DNA of 64,000 nucleotides, taken from NCBI GenBank assembly GCA_902622795.1, contig CACNRD010000004.1, positions 16,256 to 80,255 of the forward strand, written 5' to 3'. Numbering within the stretch: the first letter of the stretch is position 1; each line of letters starts with the position of its first letter. Made by a program: the position numbers and the translations under genes. Below the pieces are notes generated by a model. The model had not been told where the DNA came from and did no database searches. It saw nothing but the letters and a program-made list of their open reading frames with translations. Below are positions 51,150 to 59,847 of this stretch, piece by piece. The DNA is from an uncultured Pelagibacteraceae bacterium. GTDB taxonomy: Bacteria; Pseudomonadota; Alphaproteobacteria; Pelagibacterales; Pelagibacteraceae.

Positions 51150-53581
51150 TATGCTCTCAATAAATTATTTTCTTTATCGTATGGACTTTCCTCTAATACG
51201 GTAGCGTCATACATTTCTCCCAAGATATCAACTTGTAATTTGTCGCCTACATTTGCAAAATCAGGTTTAACCATTGCTAATGCTATTGATTTATCTAATC
51301 TAAAACCAAACTCACCGCCAGTTGCTCTTCCAACAACTTTACTGTCTTTATATATAGGATTATTTCCTAATACATCTGCATCTTTTGTATTATGCACTTC
51401 AAGAGTAACTAATTTGTTATCGAATCCTTTCTCTCGCCATTTATTTAAGGCTTCCAATCCAATAAAATTTCCTTTATTTGGATGAATAAATCTATCCAAC
51501 CCAGACTCGTAAGGTGAATATTCAATTGATAATTCTGTGCCTACAAGTTTGTATGATTTTTCTAATCTTAAACTATTCATAGCTCTTATGCCAAAAGGTT
51601 TTATTCCTAAATCCTTACCTGCATCCATTAATTTATCAAAAATATGATTTTGATACTCAATTGGGTGATGCAATTCCCACCCTAGCTCACCTACAAAATT
51701 TACTCTCATTGCATTAACTGGAGCATAACCAACATTGACCTTTTTAGCAGTTAACCATTTAAAATTTTCATTTGAAAAATCATCTGTAGAAACTTTTTGC
51801 ATTAAATCTCTGGCTTTTGGACCAGCGACCACAAGTACACCTGTACTATTAGTCAAGTCTTCAAATATAACTGAGCCATCAGTTGGCATCCATTTTTGTA
51901 TCCAATCATGATCTAATCTTAAATTTGCTCCTGCAGAAACAAGGTAATAAGAATTTTCCGCCTCTTTCATAATTGTAAATTCTGAATGAACACCTCCTTT
52001 AGTATTTAAAGCGTGACATAAATTTATTCTGCCAATTTTTTTTGGTAATTTGTTTGCAACTAAAAAATCTAAAAATTCTTCAGCTTTAGGTCCTTTTATT
52101 CTACATTTGGCAAATGCTGTCATATCTAACAAGCCAACATTTTCCTTTACATTTTGACACTCTTTTTTAATTGCATCGAACCATTTTGATCGTCTAAACG
52201 ACCAATCATCTTTTTGTTCCATGCCATCAGTTGCAAAAAAGTTTGGTCTTTCCCAACCAAATTTTTGTCCAAAAACTGCACCCAAATTTTTCATTCTTTC
52301 ATAACATGGTGCTGTTCTTAAAGGTCTTGCTGCTGGTCTTTCTTCATCAGGATAGTGAGTGATAAAAACATGACTGTACGCTTCCTCATTTTTTGCTTTT
52401 AAGTATGATTTAGTTGCATAATTTCCATAACGTCTTGGTTCAACTCCCAACATATCAATAGTAGGTTCGCCATCTACAATCCACTCCGCTAATTGCCAAC
52501 CAGCTCCACCTGCTGCTGTTATCCCAAAACTGTGTCCTTCATTAATCCAAAAATTTTTTAATCCCCACGCTGGACCAACTATAGGATTTCCATCAGGTGT
52601 GTAACAGATTGCACCATTATAAACTTTTTTTACACCAACTTCTCCAAAAGCAGGCACACGGTGAATTGCTCCCTCAATATGCGGCGCTAATCTATCGAGA
52701 TCCTCTTGAAACAATTCGTACTCTGAGTTTTTTGATGGACCTTCAACATAACAAGCTGGCGCACCATCTTCATAAGGTCCTAATATCAATCCACCTGCTT
52801 CTTCTCGCATATACCATCTACTATCACTGTCTCTAAGAACTCCCATTTCAGGAAGACCTTCTTTTTTTCTTTTTTGAATTTCAGGATGGGGTTCAGTTAC
52901 AATATATTGATGCTCAACTGGAATTACTGGAATATCTAAACCTACCATTTCACCAGTTTGTCTTGCGAAATTTCCAGAACATGAAATTACATGCTCACAT
53001 TCAATTGAACCTTTATCTGTTTCTACTATCCAGCCATCTTTAGTTTGTTTCATACTTGTTACAGCTGTATTTCTATAAATTTCAGCACCTCTATTTCTTG
53101 CACCAGTTGCTAAAGCTTGAGTTAAATCTGCTGGCTGAATATATCCATCTTCTGGGTGTTGTATTGCGCCAACTAAATCATCTGTATGACACAATGGCCA
53201 AATTTCTTTTACTTGTTGAGGAGTTAAAAATTTTACATCCACCCCGATGGTTTGTGCAACACCAGCATATTGATGATACTCATCCATTCTATCTTTAGTG
53301 CTAGCCAATCGAATATTTGAAACAACACTAAAACCAACATTCTTTCCAGTTTCTTCCTCTAAAGTTTTGTAAAGATTAACTGCATACTTATGAAGCTGTC
53401 CAACGGAGTAACTCATATTAAACAAAGGTAATAAGCCAGCAGCATGCCAAGTAGAACCTGAAGTTAGCTCTTTTCTCTCAATTAGAACAACATCAGACCA
53501 CCCTTTTTTTGCCAGATGATAAAGAGCACTTACTCCTACAACGCCACCTCCAACTACTACAACTTTGGTTTTTGTTTTCAT
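51149..53581 (-). CDS. Dimethylglycine/sarcosine dehydrogenase-type FAD enzyme with GcvT domain
   Basis: 810 aa. The N-terminal DAO-like domain has VVGGGVVGVSALYHLA and the flavinylation motif GSTWHAAGLL (~46). The second half (~425-810) is a GcvT-like tetrahydrofolate domain ending KNNLLRA. Such enzymes demethylate dimethylglycine or sarcosine, sending electrons to ETF and formaldehyde to THF as methylene-THF. The adjacency of etfBA and ETF-QO strongly supports this. Choice between dimethylglycine, sarcosine and related N-methyl amines is not possible by eye. A paralogue begins at the left edge of the window. Confidence 0.92.
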   Translation of the reverse strand: MKTKTKVVVVGGGVVGVSALYHLAKKGWSDVVLIERKELTSGSTWHAAGLLPLFNMSYSVGQLHKYAVNLYKTLEEETGKNVGFSVVSNIRLASTKDRMDEYHQYAGVAQTIGVDVKFLTPQQVKEIWPLCHTDDLVGAIQHPEDGYIQPADLTQALATGARNRGAEIYRNTAVTSMKQTKDGWIVETDKGSIECEHVISCSGNFARQTGEMVGLDIPVIPVEHQYIVTEPHPEIQKRKKEGLPEMGVLRDSDSRWYMREEAGGLILGPYEDGAPACYVEGPSKNSEYELFQEDLDRLAPHIEGAIHRVPAFGEVGVKKVYNGAICYTPDGNPIVGPAWGLKNFWINEGHSFGITAAGGAGWQLAEWIVDGEPTIDMLGVEPRRYGNYATKSYLKAKNEEAYSHVFITHYPDEERPAARPLRTAPCYERMKNLGAVFGQKFGWERPNFFATDGMEQKDDWSFRRSKWFDAIKKECQNVKENVGLLDMTAFAKCRIKGPKAEEFLDFLVANKLPKKIGRINLCHALNTKGGVHSEFTIMKEAENSYYLVSAGANLRLDHDWIQKWMPTDGSVIFEDLTNSTGVLVVAGPKARDLMQKVSTDDFSNENFKWLTAKKVNVGYAPVNAMRVNFVGELGWELHHPIEYQNHIFDKLMDAGKDLGIKPFGIRAMNSLRLEKSYKLVGTELSIEYSPYESGLDRFIHPNKGNFIGLEALNKWREKGFDNKLVTLEVHNTKDADVLGNNPIYKDSKVVGRATGGEFGFRLDKSIALAMVKPDFANVGDKLQVDILGEMYDATVLEESPYDKENNLLRA

Positions 53582-53636
53582 TATCAGACTCCTACTAAAT
53601 TTTTAATTATTACGAAACAAAAATTTAGGTTAATAG

Positions 53637-54098
53637 TCAAATTGAGCTTCCAAGAGGAATTGGGCTTGATACCATTGTGGTTAGCCAACAATCTTTTAGT
53701 GATCCTTCTTCAGTGTATTTTTCTACTTGCCAATTGAATTTGTGATAAATTTTATTCTTATCAAGTATAATTACCTCAAATTGAACCAATTTATTACTGC
53801 CTCCAACCTCAGTAATTGTATGACTTAAATGATCAATCATCATTTGATAAGAGGCACCTTTAATCATCCTTTTAAAATTATTTAAAGGTCCTGTAACCTT
53901 CTTATTATTAGGATGAGCAAAATTCCATGTTTGCTCAATACCACTATCCTTAAATTCAAGATCGTTTTGTTGCAACCCACTTAGTTGAATTTTTACCACT
54001 TCTTTTGGAGTAATAGCACTACTTGGATTAAGTAATTCAGCTTTTGAAAAAGAGATAGTTATTAAAAGTAAGATTAGTACTTTAAAAATATTTTTCAT
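53637..54098 (-). CDS. DUF4864-like exported protein
   Basis: 153 aa with a signal peptide (MKNIFKVLILLLITISFSKA). SSAITPKEVVKIQLSGLQQND, DSGIEQTWNFAHPNNKKVTGPLNNFKRMIKG and the C-terminal FNWQVEKYTEEGSLKDCWLT match DUF4864 (an NTF2-like fold) as I recall. Function unknown. It is the last gene after the BT1-type transporter (11-nt gap). Confidence 0.75.
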   Translation of the reverse strand: MKNIFKVLILLLITISFSKAELLNPSSAITPKEVVKIQLSGLQQNDLEFKDSGIEQTWNFAHPNNKKVTGPLNNFKRMIKGASYQMMIDHLSHTITEVGGSNKLVQFEVIILDKNKIYHKFNWQVEKYTEEGSLKDCWLTTMVSSPIPLGSSI

Positions 54099-54109
54099 TT
54101 GAGAAGTAT

Positions 54110-55720
54110 TTATTCTGAAGTTTTGTATTTACTATTATTTACTATAAATACAAAAAATATTGGAAGAATTAATGTCAAAAGTGTCACAACAATTAATAAA
54201 ATCCCAAGTTCAGAATAATCAGCTGTTGTTTGAATTTCACCACTAACTTTATCTTTAACTTCTCTTGTAACAGTAAATATTTCATTTAAATATTTCGTTC
54301 CTAATGCACTTGCTGACAATGCGAGGTTGGTGAAGGAGGCAAAAACTGCAAAAAAAGTTGCTTTTAAATGAGATGGAGCATTTTTTGCTATCCAAGCAAG
54401 TAATGGAATCATTGATACTTGACCCAAAGGAGATTCAAGAGCTGTATTAATTAAAGCAATAAACTTAGCATCAACCACTCCTCCAGTTAATGAGGATGTC
54501 CAATTATGAAAGCCGTAGTACATTCCAACACTTGGTAAAAATAAAATTGCACCTGCAATACTTAAAACAACAATTATTTTGGCAATTGAATTCTTTGCCA
54601 TAAATGGTCTTAACAAAACAATCCCTGCTAAAGTTAAAATTGATGCAAGTAATGATAAAATTGAAAAAAACTGTTCATTAAATCCAAGTTGATCAATTTC
54701 AAACCAAGTTAAACCTGGTCCAGGTCCTGGCATTGCTCTAAAAATAAATATAATTACAGCCGTACCAACTATTGTTAATCTTAATTCCTGAGGTAGTTCT
54801 TTAATAAGTTTAAACATTAAAAATAAAATAATTATTACTGAGCCTATAAAAACAATCTCTTGTGCAAATGGGACGTTAAAAGATCCTACTGAGAGTGTGA
54901 AAATTACAAAAACTAAACTACCACCTAAAATCCACCAGTTTATCTCTGTTTTTTCATTTCCTCTTTCTTCCTTAAATTCTAATCCTTGAGATTTTAAAAT
55001 TTTTATTTTTTTTTGTCTTAAGTAATTTGCTAAAATTACACCGAAGATCGAAACTAGAGGTATTACAAGAGCATATAAATAAATTGTTCCATATAAATTT
55101 ATTTTTTCAGATTGCTCTAAACTTTCAACATCTCTAAATAAAATGACATTTACTAATGCCACAAGAACTGTTCCACCTATTATTGCAAAACGACCAAGAG
55201 TTTGCATTGTGGTATGCATTATTTTTACTTGATCTTTACTATAATCTGTTCCCTGTTCATCTGATAAGGGAACTGCTTCAACAGTCATTGCATCTGCAAC
55301 TACATCCTGAACTACATATCCAACTGGAGCTAAAATGACACTTATTACAAACCAAGTTTCGACAGAAAATATTTCTGACATAGTTTCTGTATGAATAATT
55401 AACCCATACATAATCATCAAGCTTAAGGCTATTAGGCTGGCACCTAAATAAACCATATAGTTTTTTCTTTCCCATATAAGATCAACAAGATGTCCTAAAG
55501 GCATTTTTAATGCCCAAGGAATCCCTGCCCAAAATCCAAGTCCTGCAAGAAATGCAGCTGATAAATTTAAATAATCTTTAACGAAGAAAGTTCCAACTAT
55601 TCCAGTTAAACCTGAAATACCAGCAGCCATATAGACCATTAATGGCGGAAGATAAGTCCATTTAAATTCTCTTCCTAAATCTAAGAAAGTGCTATCTAAA
55701 AATTTTAATACTTTGTTCAT
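54110..55720 (-). CDS. Folate/biopterin transporter (BT1)-type MFS protein
   Basis: 536 aa, about twelve helices. PWALKMPLGHLVDLIWERKNYMVYLGASLIALSL and GYVVQDVVADAMTVEAVP resemble the BT1 folate-biopterin transporter family, whose members carry an obligate DVVADALVVE-type motif. A long cytoplasmic loop with charged residues splits the two halves. Folate or pterin transport would suit a window rich in THF enzymes, but other substrates (e.g. S-adenosylmethionine) are known in the family. Its start overlaps the CoA-binding gene stop by 1 nt. Confidence 0.75.
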   Translation of the reverse strand: MNKVLKFLDSTFLDLGREFKWTYLPPLMVYMAAGISGLTGIVGTFFVKDYLNLSAAFLAGLGFWAGIPWALKMPLGHLVDLIWERKNYMVYLGASLIALSLMIMYGLIIHTETMSEIFSVETWFVISVILAPVGYVVQDVVADAMTVEAVPLSDEQGTDYSKDQVKIMHTTMQTLGRFAIIGGTVLVALVNVILFRDVESLEQSEKINLYGTIYLYALVIPLVSIFGVILANYLRQKKIKILKSQGLEFKEERGNEKTEINWWILGGSLVFVIFTLSVGSFNVPFAQEIVFIGSVIIILFLMFKLIKELPQELRLTIVGTAVIIFIFRAMPGPGPGLTWFEIDQLGFNEQFFSILSLLASILTLAGIVLLRPFMAKNSIAKIIVVLSIAGAILFLPSVGMYYGFHNWTSSLTGGVVDAKFIALINTALESPLGQVSMIPLLAWIAKNAPSHLKATFFAVFASFTNLALSASALGTKYLNEIFTVTREVKDKVSGEIQTTADYSELGILLIVVTLLTLILPIFFVFIVNNSKYKTSE

Positions 55721-56154
55721 TAGTCACTAAGAACTGGAAAGGCTTGTCTTATTTTTAAGAAATGTTTTTGATATTCCATTTTGGTACATTTATTTTCAAC
55801 ATATCCTATATGATTTTTTTCAACTAACTCTTTTGCATTTTCGTCACGTATTCCAAGTTGCAACCATAAAACTTTAGCACCAATTTTCACAGTGTCCTCT
55901 GCAATTGCCAATACTTCTCTAGATGGTCTAAATACATCAACAATATCTATATTTTTTTTTATATCAGTTATTTTAGCGTATACCTCTTCGCCCAAAATTT
56001 TTTGACCTTTAGCAGATGGGTTAACGGGAAAGACTTTATACCCATATTTCTGCATATACTTCATCACAATAGTAGATGGTTTAGTTTGATCATTACTAAC
56101 TCCTATCATAGCAATAGTTTTATATTTTGAGAGAATATCTTTGATCTGACTCAT
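55720..56154 (-). CDS. CoA-binding domain protein (YccU-like)
   Basis: 144 aa. TIAMIGVSNDQTKPSTIVMKYMQKYGYKVFPVNP and VDVFRPSREVLAIAEDTVKIGAKVLWLQLG form a single Rossmann-type CoA-binding domain as in YccU. No catalytic domain is attached. It follows a short protein and precedes the BT1-type gene within a minus-strand operon. Confidence 0.88.
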   Translation of the reverse strand: MSQIKDILSKYKTIAMIGVSNDQTKPSTIVMKYMQKYGYKVFPVNPSAKGQKILGEEVYAKITDIKKNIDIVDVFRPSREVLAIAEDTVKIGAKVLWLQLGIRDENAKELVEKNHIGYVENKCTKMEYQKHFLKIRQAFPVLSD

Positions 56155-56156
56155 AA

Positions 56157-56354
56157 TTATTTATCACTTTTGATTTGTTCTTCGCAAAATTTCTTTGCCT
56201 CATCTAAGTCGGTAATTTTAGTTTCAGACAATTTTTGGCTCGCAGCTAAACACGCATCCACAGCTCTTTTAGTGTTATAATCATTAAAATTAAAAACTAT
56301 AAACATTCCAAAAATAATTAAGATTATGATGAAAAAATTTTTTTTATTCATCAT
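56157..56354 (-). CDS. Small single-helix or exported protein
   Basis: 65 aa. An N-terminal hydrophobic stretch (FFIIILIIFGMFIVFNF) is followed by a short charged helix with two cysteines (VDACLAASQ and KKFCEEQ). It may be a membrane-anchored periplasmic peptide. The ATGATG start overlaps the ECHDC3-like stop. No family recognised. Confidence 0.6.
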   Translation of the reverse strand: MMNKKNFFIIILIIFGMFIVFNFNDYNTKRAVDACLAASQKLSETKITDLDEAKKFCEEQIKSDK

Positions 56355-57133
56355 TATTTGTTTTTCCAGACAGGTTTCCTTTTTTCTAAAAAAGCTGAAA
56401 TACCTTCTTTAGCATCCATTGCCATCATATTAACAGTCATCATTTTACTTGTGTGTGCATATGCTTTTCTTAAAGGCATCTCTAATTGTTTGTAAAAAGT
56501 TTGTTTACCTATCTTTATTGTTAAATTAGATTTAGATGCTATTTTTTTAGCAATACTAAGTACTTCTCTCTTTAGTTTTTGTTTTGAGAAGCAGTCATTT
56601 ATTAATCCTATTTCTTTTGCATAATTTGCTTTTACTGGCTCGCCAGTTAACAACATTTTCATCATAGGCTTTCGATTAATTTTCCTACTTACAGCGACCA
56701 TAGGTGTACTGCAAAATAATCCGATATTTACTCCTGGAGTTGCAAATAAAGCATCTTTTGTACTATACGCTAGATCACAACTGGCTACTAACTGACAACC
56801 AGCTGCAAATGCAGCACCATGAACTTTTGCGATCACAGGTTTTCTGCCTTCTACAATTTGAAGCATAACTTTTGAGCAAAGATTAAAAAGTTTTTGATAT
56901 CTATCTCTTTTTTTTAATCCTCTTACCTCTTTTAAATTATGACCTGCACTAAACCCTTTGCCTGCGCCTTCTATTATTATAACTTTGACTTTATTGTCAG
57001 CATCTAATTTCTTTAATACTTTTAATAAGTCGATAAGATTTTTAAATGATAATGAATTATATGTTTTTGGTTCATTAAGTATTATTGACGAAATTTCACT
57101 ATTAATTTTTATAATTTTAATATTACTAGTCAT
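56354..57133 (-). CDS. Crotonase-family protein, ECHDC3-like, lacking both catalytic glutamates
   Basis: 259 aa. The CoA-binding crotonase fold is clear (IIEGAGKGFSAGHNLKEV). In the hydratase motif GGGCE the Glu is Gln (AAGCQLVASCD), and the second Glu (usually FGQPE) is Gly (FATPGVNIGLFCST). ATPGVNIGLFCST is the pattern of the ECHDC3 group as I recall. It is therefore probably not a hydratase but a related CoA enzyme or thioesterase. It lies 5 nt downstream of the nucleotidyltransferase gene. Confidence 0.82.
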   Translation of the reverse strand: MTSNIKIIKINSEISSIILNEPKTYNSLSFKNLIDLLKVLKKLDADNKVKVIIIEGAGKGFSAGHNLKEVRGLKKRDRYQKLFNLCSKVMLQIVEGRKPVIAKVHGAAFAAGCQLVASCDLAYSTKDALFATPGVNIGLFCSTPMVAVSRKINRKPMMKMLLTGEPVKANYAKEIGLINDCFSKQKLKREVLSIAKKIASKSNLTIKIGKQTFYKQLEMPLRKAYAHTSKMMTVNMMAMDAKEGISAFLEKRKPVWKNK

Positions 57134-57138
57134 TATAG

Positions 57139-57513
57139 CTATTTTAGTTTGCCCTCTTCTCTCATTTTAGCTCTAATTTTTGTCGCTGAAATTTTTTGCG
57201 TTTCTTCATCCAATACTATTTCTTCCATTTTATATCCAACTCCTCTGCCATAACAAATATTTGTAATATTTGGCACTACCATAATTTTAAACCTACCTTC
57301 AAATTCTGGATTTAATCTATCTTCAATATTTTTTTTCACTGTCTCAAAATCAAATGGATTATCATCTACACCCTGTACATCTCTTATTTGAATACAAACT
57401 TGACCTGTTTTTTTAATAATTTCCTTAAATAAAGTATAATGACCATCATGAAACGGTTGCCATCTTCCAAGCATTTGTGCTGTTGGTTTTTTATTATCCC
57501 ATTGATATGTCAT
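57139..57513 (-). CDS. Nucleotidyltransferase (cytidylyltransferase-like)
   Basis: 124 aa, single domain. The N-terminal GRWQPFHDGHYTLFKEII has the HxGH-type motif (FHDGH), and KISATKIRAKM is the ISxTxxR-type motif, so both halves of the active site are present. Such enzymes transfer AMP or CMP to a small phosphorylated or alcohol acceptor. It overlaps the APS-kinase-like gene by 4 nt (ATGA), which implies a linked reaction. The acceptor is unknown. Confidence 0.8.
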   Translation of the reverse strand: MTYQWDNKKPTAQMLGRWQPFHDGHYTLFKEIIKKTGQVCIQIRDVQGVDDNPFDFETVKKNIEDRLNPEFEGRFKIMVVPNITNICYGRGVGYKMEEIVLDEETQKISATKIRAKMREEGKLK

Positions 57514-57920
57514 TTTTTGATCTCCTTAACGATTTTTAAAGCCCAATTCTTAGCATCTTGAGTAGTAACATGGTAATTAAATGTTTTTGGCTTTACAAAC
57601 ATTTGATTTGTATCATCAAAACGTCCTTCTTTAATTGTATCTACCCAAATTATGAAATCTGCTGGGAATAAGCTTCTCGCTTCTGGAGTGGGTGCTATGA
57701 AATCTGCAATAACATAATGACCGTCACTCTTTAACTTAAGGGCAAACTCAGCCATTCTTTTTGCTTGTCTAATTCTTCCTTCTTTTGAGAAATCCCAATC
57801 ATCTGCTGCTTTTCTTACTTCGTCAGCATTTAATCTTTTAGCATTTAAATACGGCGCTATTTCATTTGCTAAAGTTGTTTTACCTGCACCAGGTAATCCC
57901 ATTACCAAAATTATTTTCAT
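57510..57920 (-). CDS. APS-kinase-like P-loop kinase
   Basis: 136 aa. Walker A GLPGAGKTT (~7), followed by LNADEVRKAADDWDFSKEGRIRQAKRMAEFA and YVIADFIAPTPEARS, the layout of adenylylsulfate kinase (GDxxR, isoleucine-Ser-Pro-type loop). It is shorter than CysC (~200 aa) and the neighbours are not sulfate-assimilation genes. It may phosphorylate a nucleotide-linked or alcohol substrate made by the neighbour. Overlaps both flanking genes by 4 nt. Confidence 0.8.
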   Translation of the reverse strand: MKIILVMGLPGAGKTTLANEIAPYLNAKRLNADEVRKAADDWDFSKEGRIRQAKRMAEFALKLKSDGHYVIADFIAPTPEARSLFPADFIIWVDTIKEGRFDDTNQMFVKPKTFNYHVTTQDAKNWALKIVKEIKK

Positions 57921-58543
57921 TTTACTTTATACAATCCTAACCAAGCATTTACATCTTTACTCGCTATATAATCAGATTTAAAAAATTCAATTTCTGACCA
58001 TTTGTTGTTTGCTTTTAAATCTAAAATTTTTTTATCAAAACCATAGTCTTTATAAATTCCTTCATTAATTGTAAAACAAATTAAACCACCAGGTTTTGTT
58101 ATTCTTATAAATTCATTTAATGCATCAGATTTCACGTGTCCAAACGTAAAAGTTCCAACACACATAACACTATCATAAAGATTATCACTTAATTCAATAC
58201 GTTTGTTTAAATCAATCTTAAATAATTTTTGATATAAATTTCTTGGAACTGTATCTAACAACTTCTGTGAAAGATCAGCACCATGAAAGTTTTTATAACC
58301 AAATTTTTTAAGTTGTTGTCCTACTAATCCGGTTCCACATCCTGCATCAAAAAAAAGTGCATCTTTATTAGCTAAATATTTTTTTATTACTTCAACAGTT
58401 TCTTTGGGGCCTGTATAGTTCCATTCAACCATATCTCTATTATATTTATCTTTTTCTCCCCACTCATCATAATACCTCATCACTTCTTCGGTAGTCTTGA
58501 GTTTGTAAATTGGAACTTTATTTCCCACATCTTTTAGTGCCAT
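57917..58543 (-). CDS. SAM-dependent methyltransferase (class I)
   Basis: 208 aa. Motif I is DALFFDAGCGTGLVGQQL (~77), followed by HGADLSQKLL, then SVMCVGTFTFGHVKSDAL and ITKPGGLICFTINE (motif III region). It probably methylates a small molecule. It overlaps the kinase gene by 4 nt and follows the Rieske oxygenase by 6 nt, so the four proteins are likely made together. Confidence 0.85.
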   Translation of the reverse strand: MALKDVGNKVPIYKLKTTEEVMRYYDEWGEKDKYNRDMVEWNYTGPKETVEVIKKYLANKDALFFDAGCGTGLVGQQLKKFGYKNFHGADLSQKLLDTVPRNLYQKLFKIDLNKRIELSDNLYDSVMCVGTFTFGHVKSDALNEFIRITKPGGLICFTINEGIYKDYGFDKKILDLKANNKWSEIEFFKSDYIASKDVNAWLGLYKVK

Positions 58544-58549
58544 AAAATT

Positions 58550-59767
58550 TTATCCTATTAAATTTTGAGCTACCCATTTGTGAAATTGATGGGTTGGTTG
58601 ATCCATTATTGGTGAAAAATTTCCTCCATTGTAAACAGGTGAATTTCTACCTTCTTGCATACCTTCAACAGCATTTATATCTTCAAACATTACATCTTTC
58701 CAAAATTTTAAATTTTGTTTTCTCATTTCTTTTAATTGTTCACCGTTTGCACTCTCTTCTCCAACATAGTACATTTGCATGTGTTCTTTTGTTTTATTCA
58801 TTGATAAAGGTTCTAGCCAAAAAACATAAAAATGATCTACATGCAAACCAATCATAACATTTGGGAATAGAGCTATGTATTCAGAATTTTTTAACATACT
58901 TTTTTCCCAATTAGGAAATGTATCAAAAATTTTATTACCTTTAACAATTTGATCATATTTTTTACTTCCTTGTCCAGCAAATCGATTTGGTAAACCTTGA
59001 ATGTGATAATGATCATTAATGTTTGATATTTTATTTAGTTCAGGATGAATTGTTGGCAAATGATAGCTTTCGCAATAATTTTCTATAGCAAATTTCCAAT
59101 TGGTTTTTACTTCTAGGCTGAAGTAACCATAGTCATTTGATTTTACTATTAACTTTTGATCATCTTTATTTATGAATTTCGACCATCTTTCTTCGAGAGG
59201 TTTGATGTACTGGTCAAAATCTAACTCATTTGAATTGATATTGACAAATATTATATCCATCCAAAGTTTAGTTTTAACTTCTTTTAAATTACTCTTTGTT
59301 TTATTGAAGTTTGTAGACTGATGATTATTTAAGCCACCAATATGAGGAGTTGCAACTAATTGTCCATTAAAATCATATGCCCAAGAATGATACGGGCATC
59401 TAATAACATTTTTTAAAGTACAGGCCTTATCCAGAAGTTTAAATCCCCTATGACTACAGACATTGTGAAAAACTCTTACATCCATGTTTTTGTCTCTGAT
59501 TAATATCAAAGGAATCCCGAGTAGATTGTAGGGTTTGGCATCTCCAATTTTTGGAATTGAGCTTCCAACCCCAATTGCTGTCCATTTATTATAAAAAATT
59601 TTTTCCTTTTCATGAGCCAAATAGTCTTGATTTGTATAGCACTCATTAGGTAAGCCATTTGCCACTTCTATTGGCTTGTCTACATTGTTGATTTTTTCAA
59701 TATCTAGTATCTTTGATAAGGGTAAATTTTTAAGATTCTGATGCACAAAAAAAATTATCATTCGCAT
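58550..59767 (-). CDS. Rieske non-haem iron oxygenase, large subunit
   Basis: The TTG in the track is rejected in favour of the ATG at 59767 (or 59761), about 405 aa. The Rieske cluster ligands lie in FHNVCSHRGFKLLD (Cys-x-His) and VIRCPYHSWAYDFNG (Cys-x-x-His). The mononuclear iron site is in NWKFAIENYCESYHLPTIHPE (two His, with the downstream Asp/Glu). Relatives hydroxylate or demethylate betaines, carnitine and aromatic acids. Here a betaine-type or C1-linked substrate is likely from the context, but not shown. Confidence 0.88.
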   Translation of the reverse strand: MRMIIFFVHQNLKNLPLSKILDIEKINNVDKPIEVANGLPNECYTNQDYLAHEKEKIFYNKWTAIGVGSSIPKIGDAKPYNLLGIPLILIRDKNMDVRVFHNVCSHRGFKLLDKACTLKNVIRCPYHSWAYDFNGQLVATPHIGGLNNHQSTNFNKTKSNLKEVKTKLWMDIIFVNINSNELDFDQYIKPLEERWSKFINKDDQKLIVKSNDYGYFSLEVKTNWKFAIENYCESYHLPTIHPELNKISNINDHYHIQGLPNRFAGQGSKKYDQIVKGNKIFDTFPNWEKSMLKNSEYIALFPNVMIGLHVDHFYVFWLEPLSMNKTKEHMQMYYVGEESANGEQLKEMRKQNLKFWKDVMFEDINAVEGMQEGRNSPVYNGGNFSPIMDQPTHQFHKWVAQNLIG

Positions 59768-59847
59768 AAATTTTGGCAACAAATTTCATTAAGATAGATA
59801 GATGAATTTCTTTGACAGCTTTTTGAAAACAGATAATGATCTGAAAA

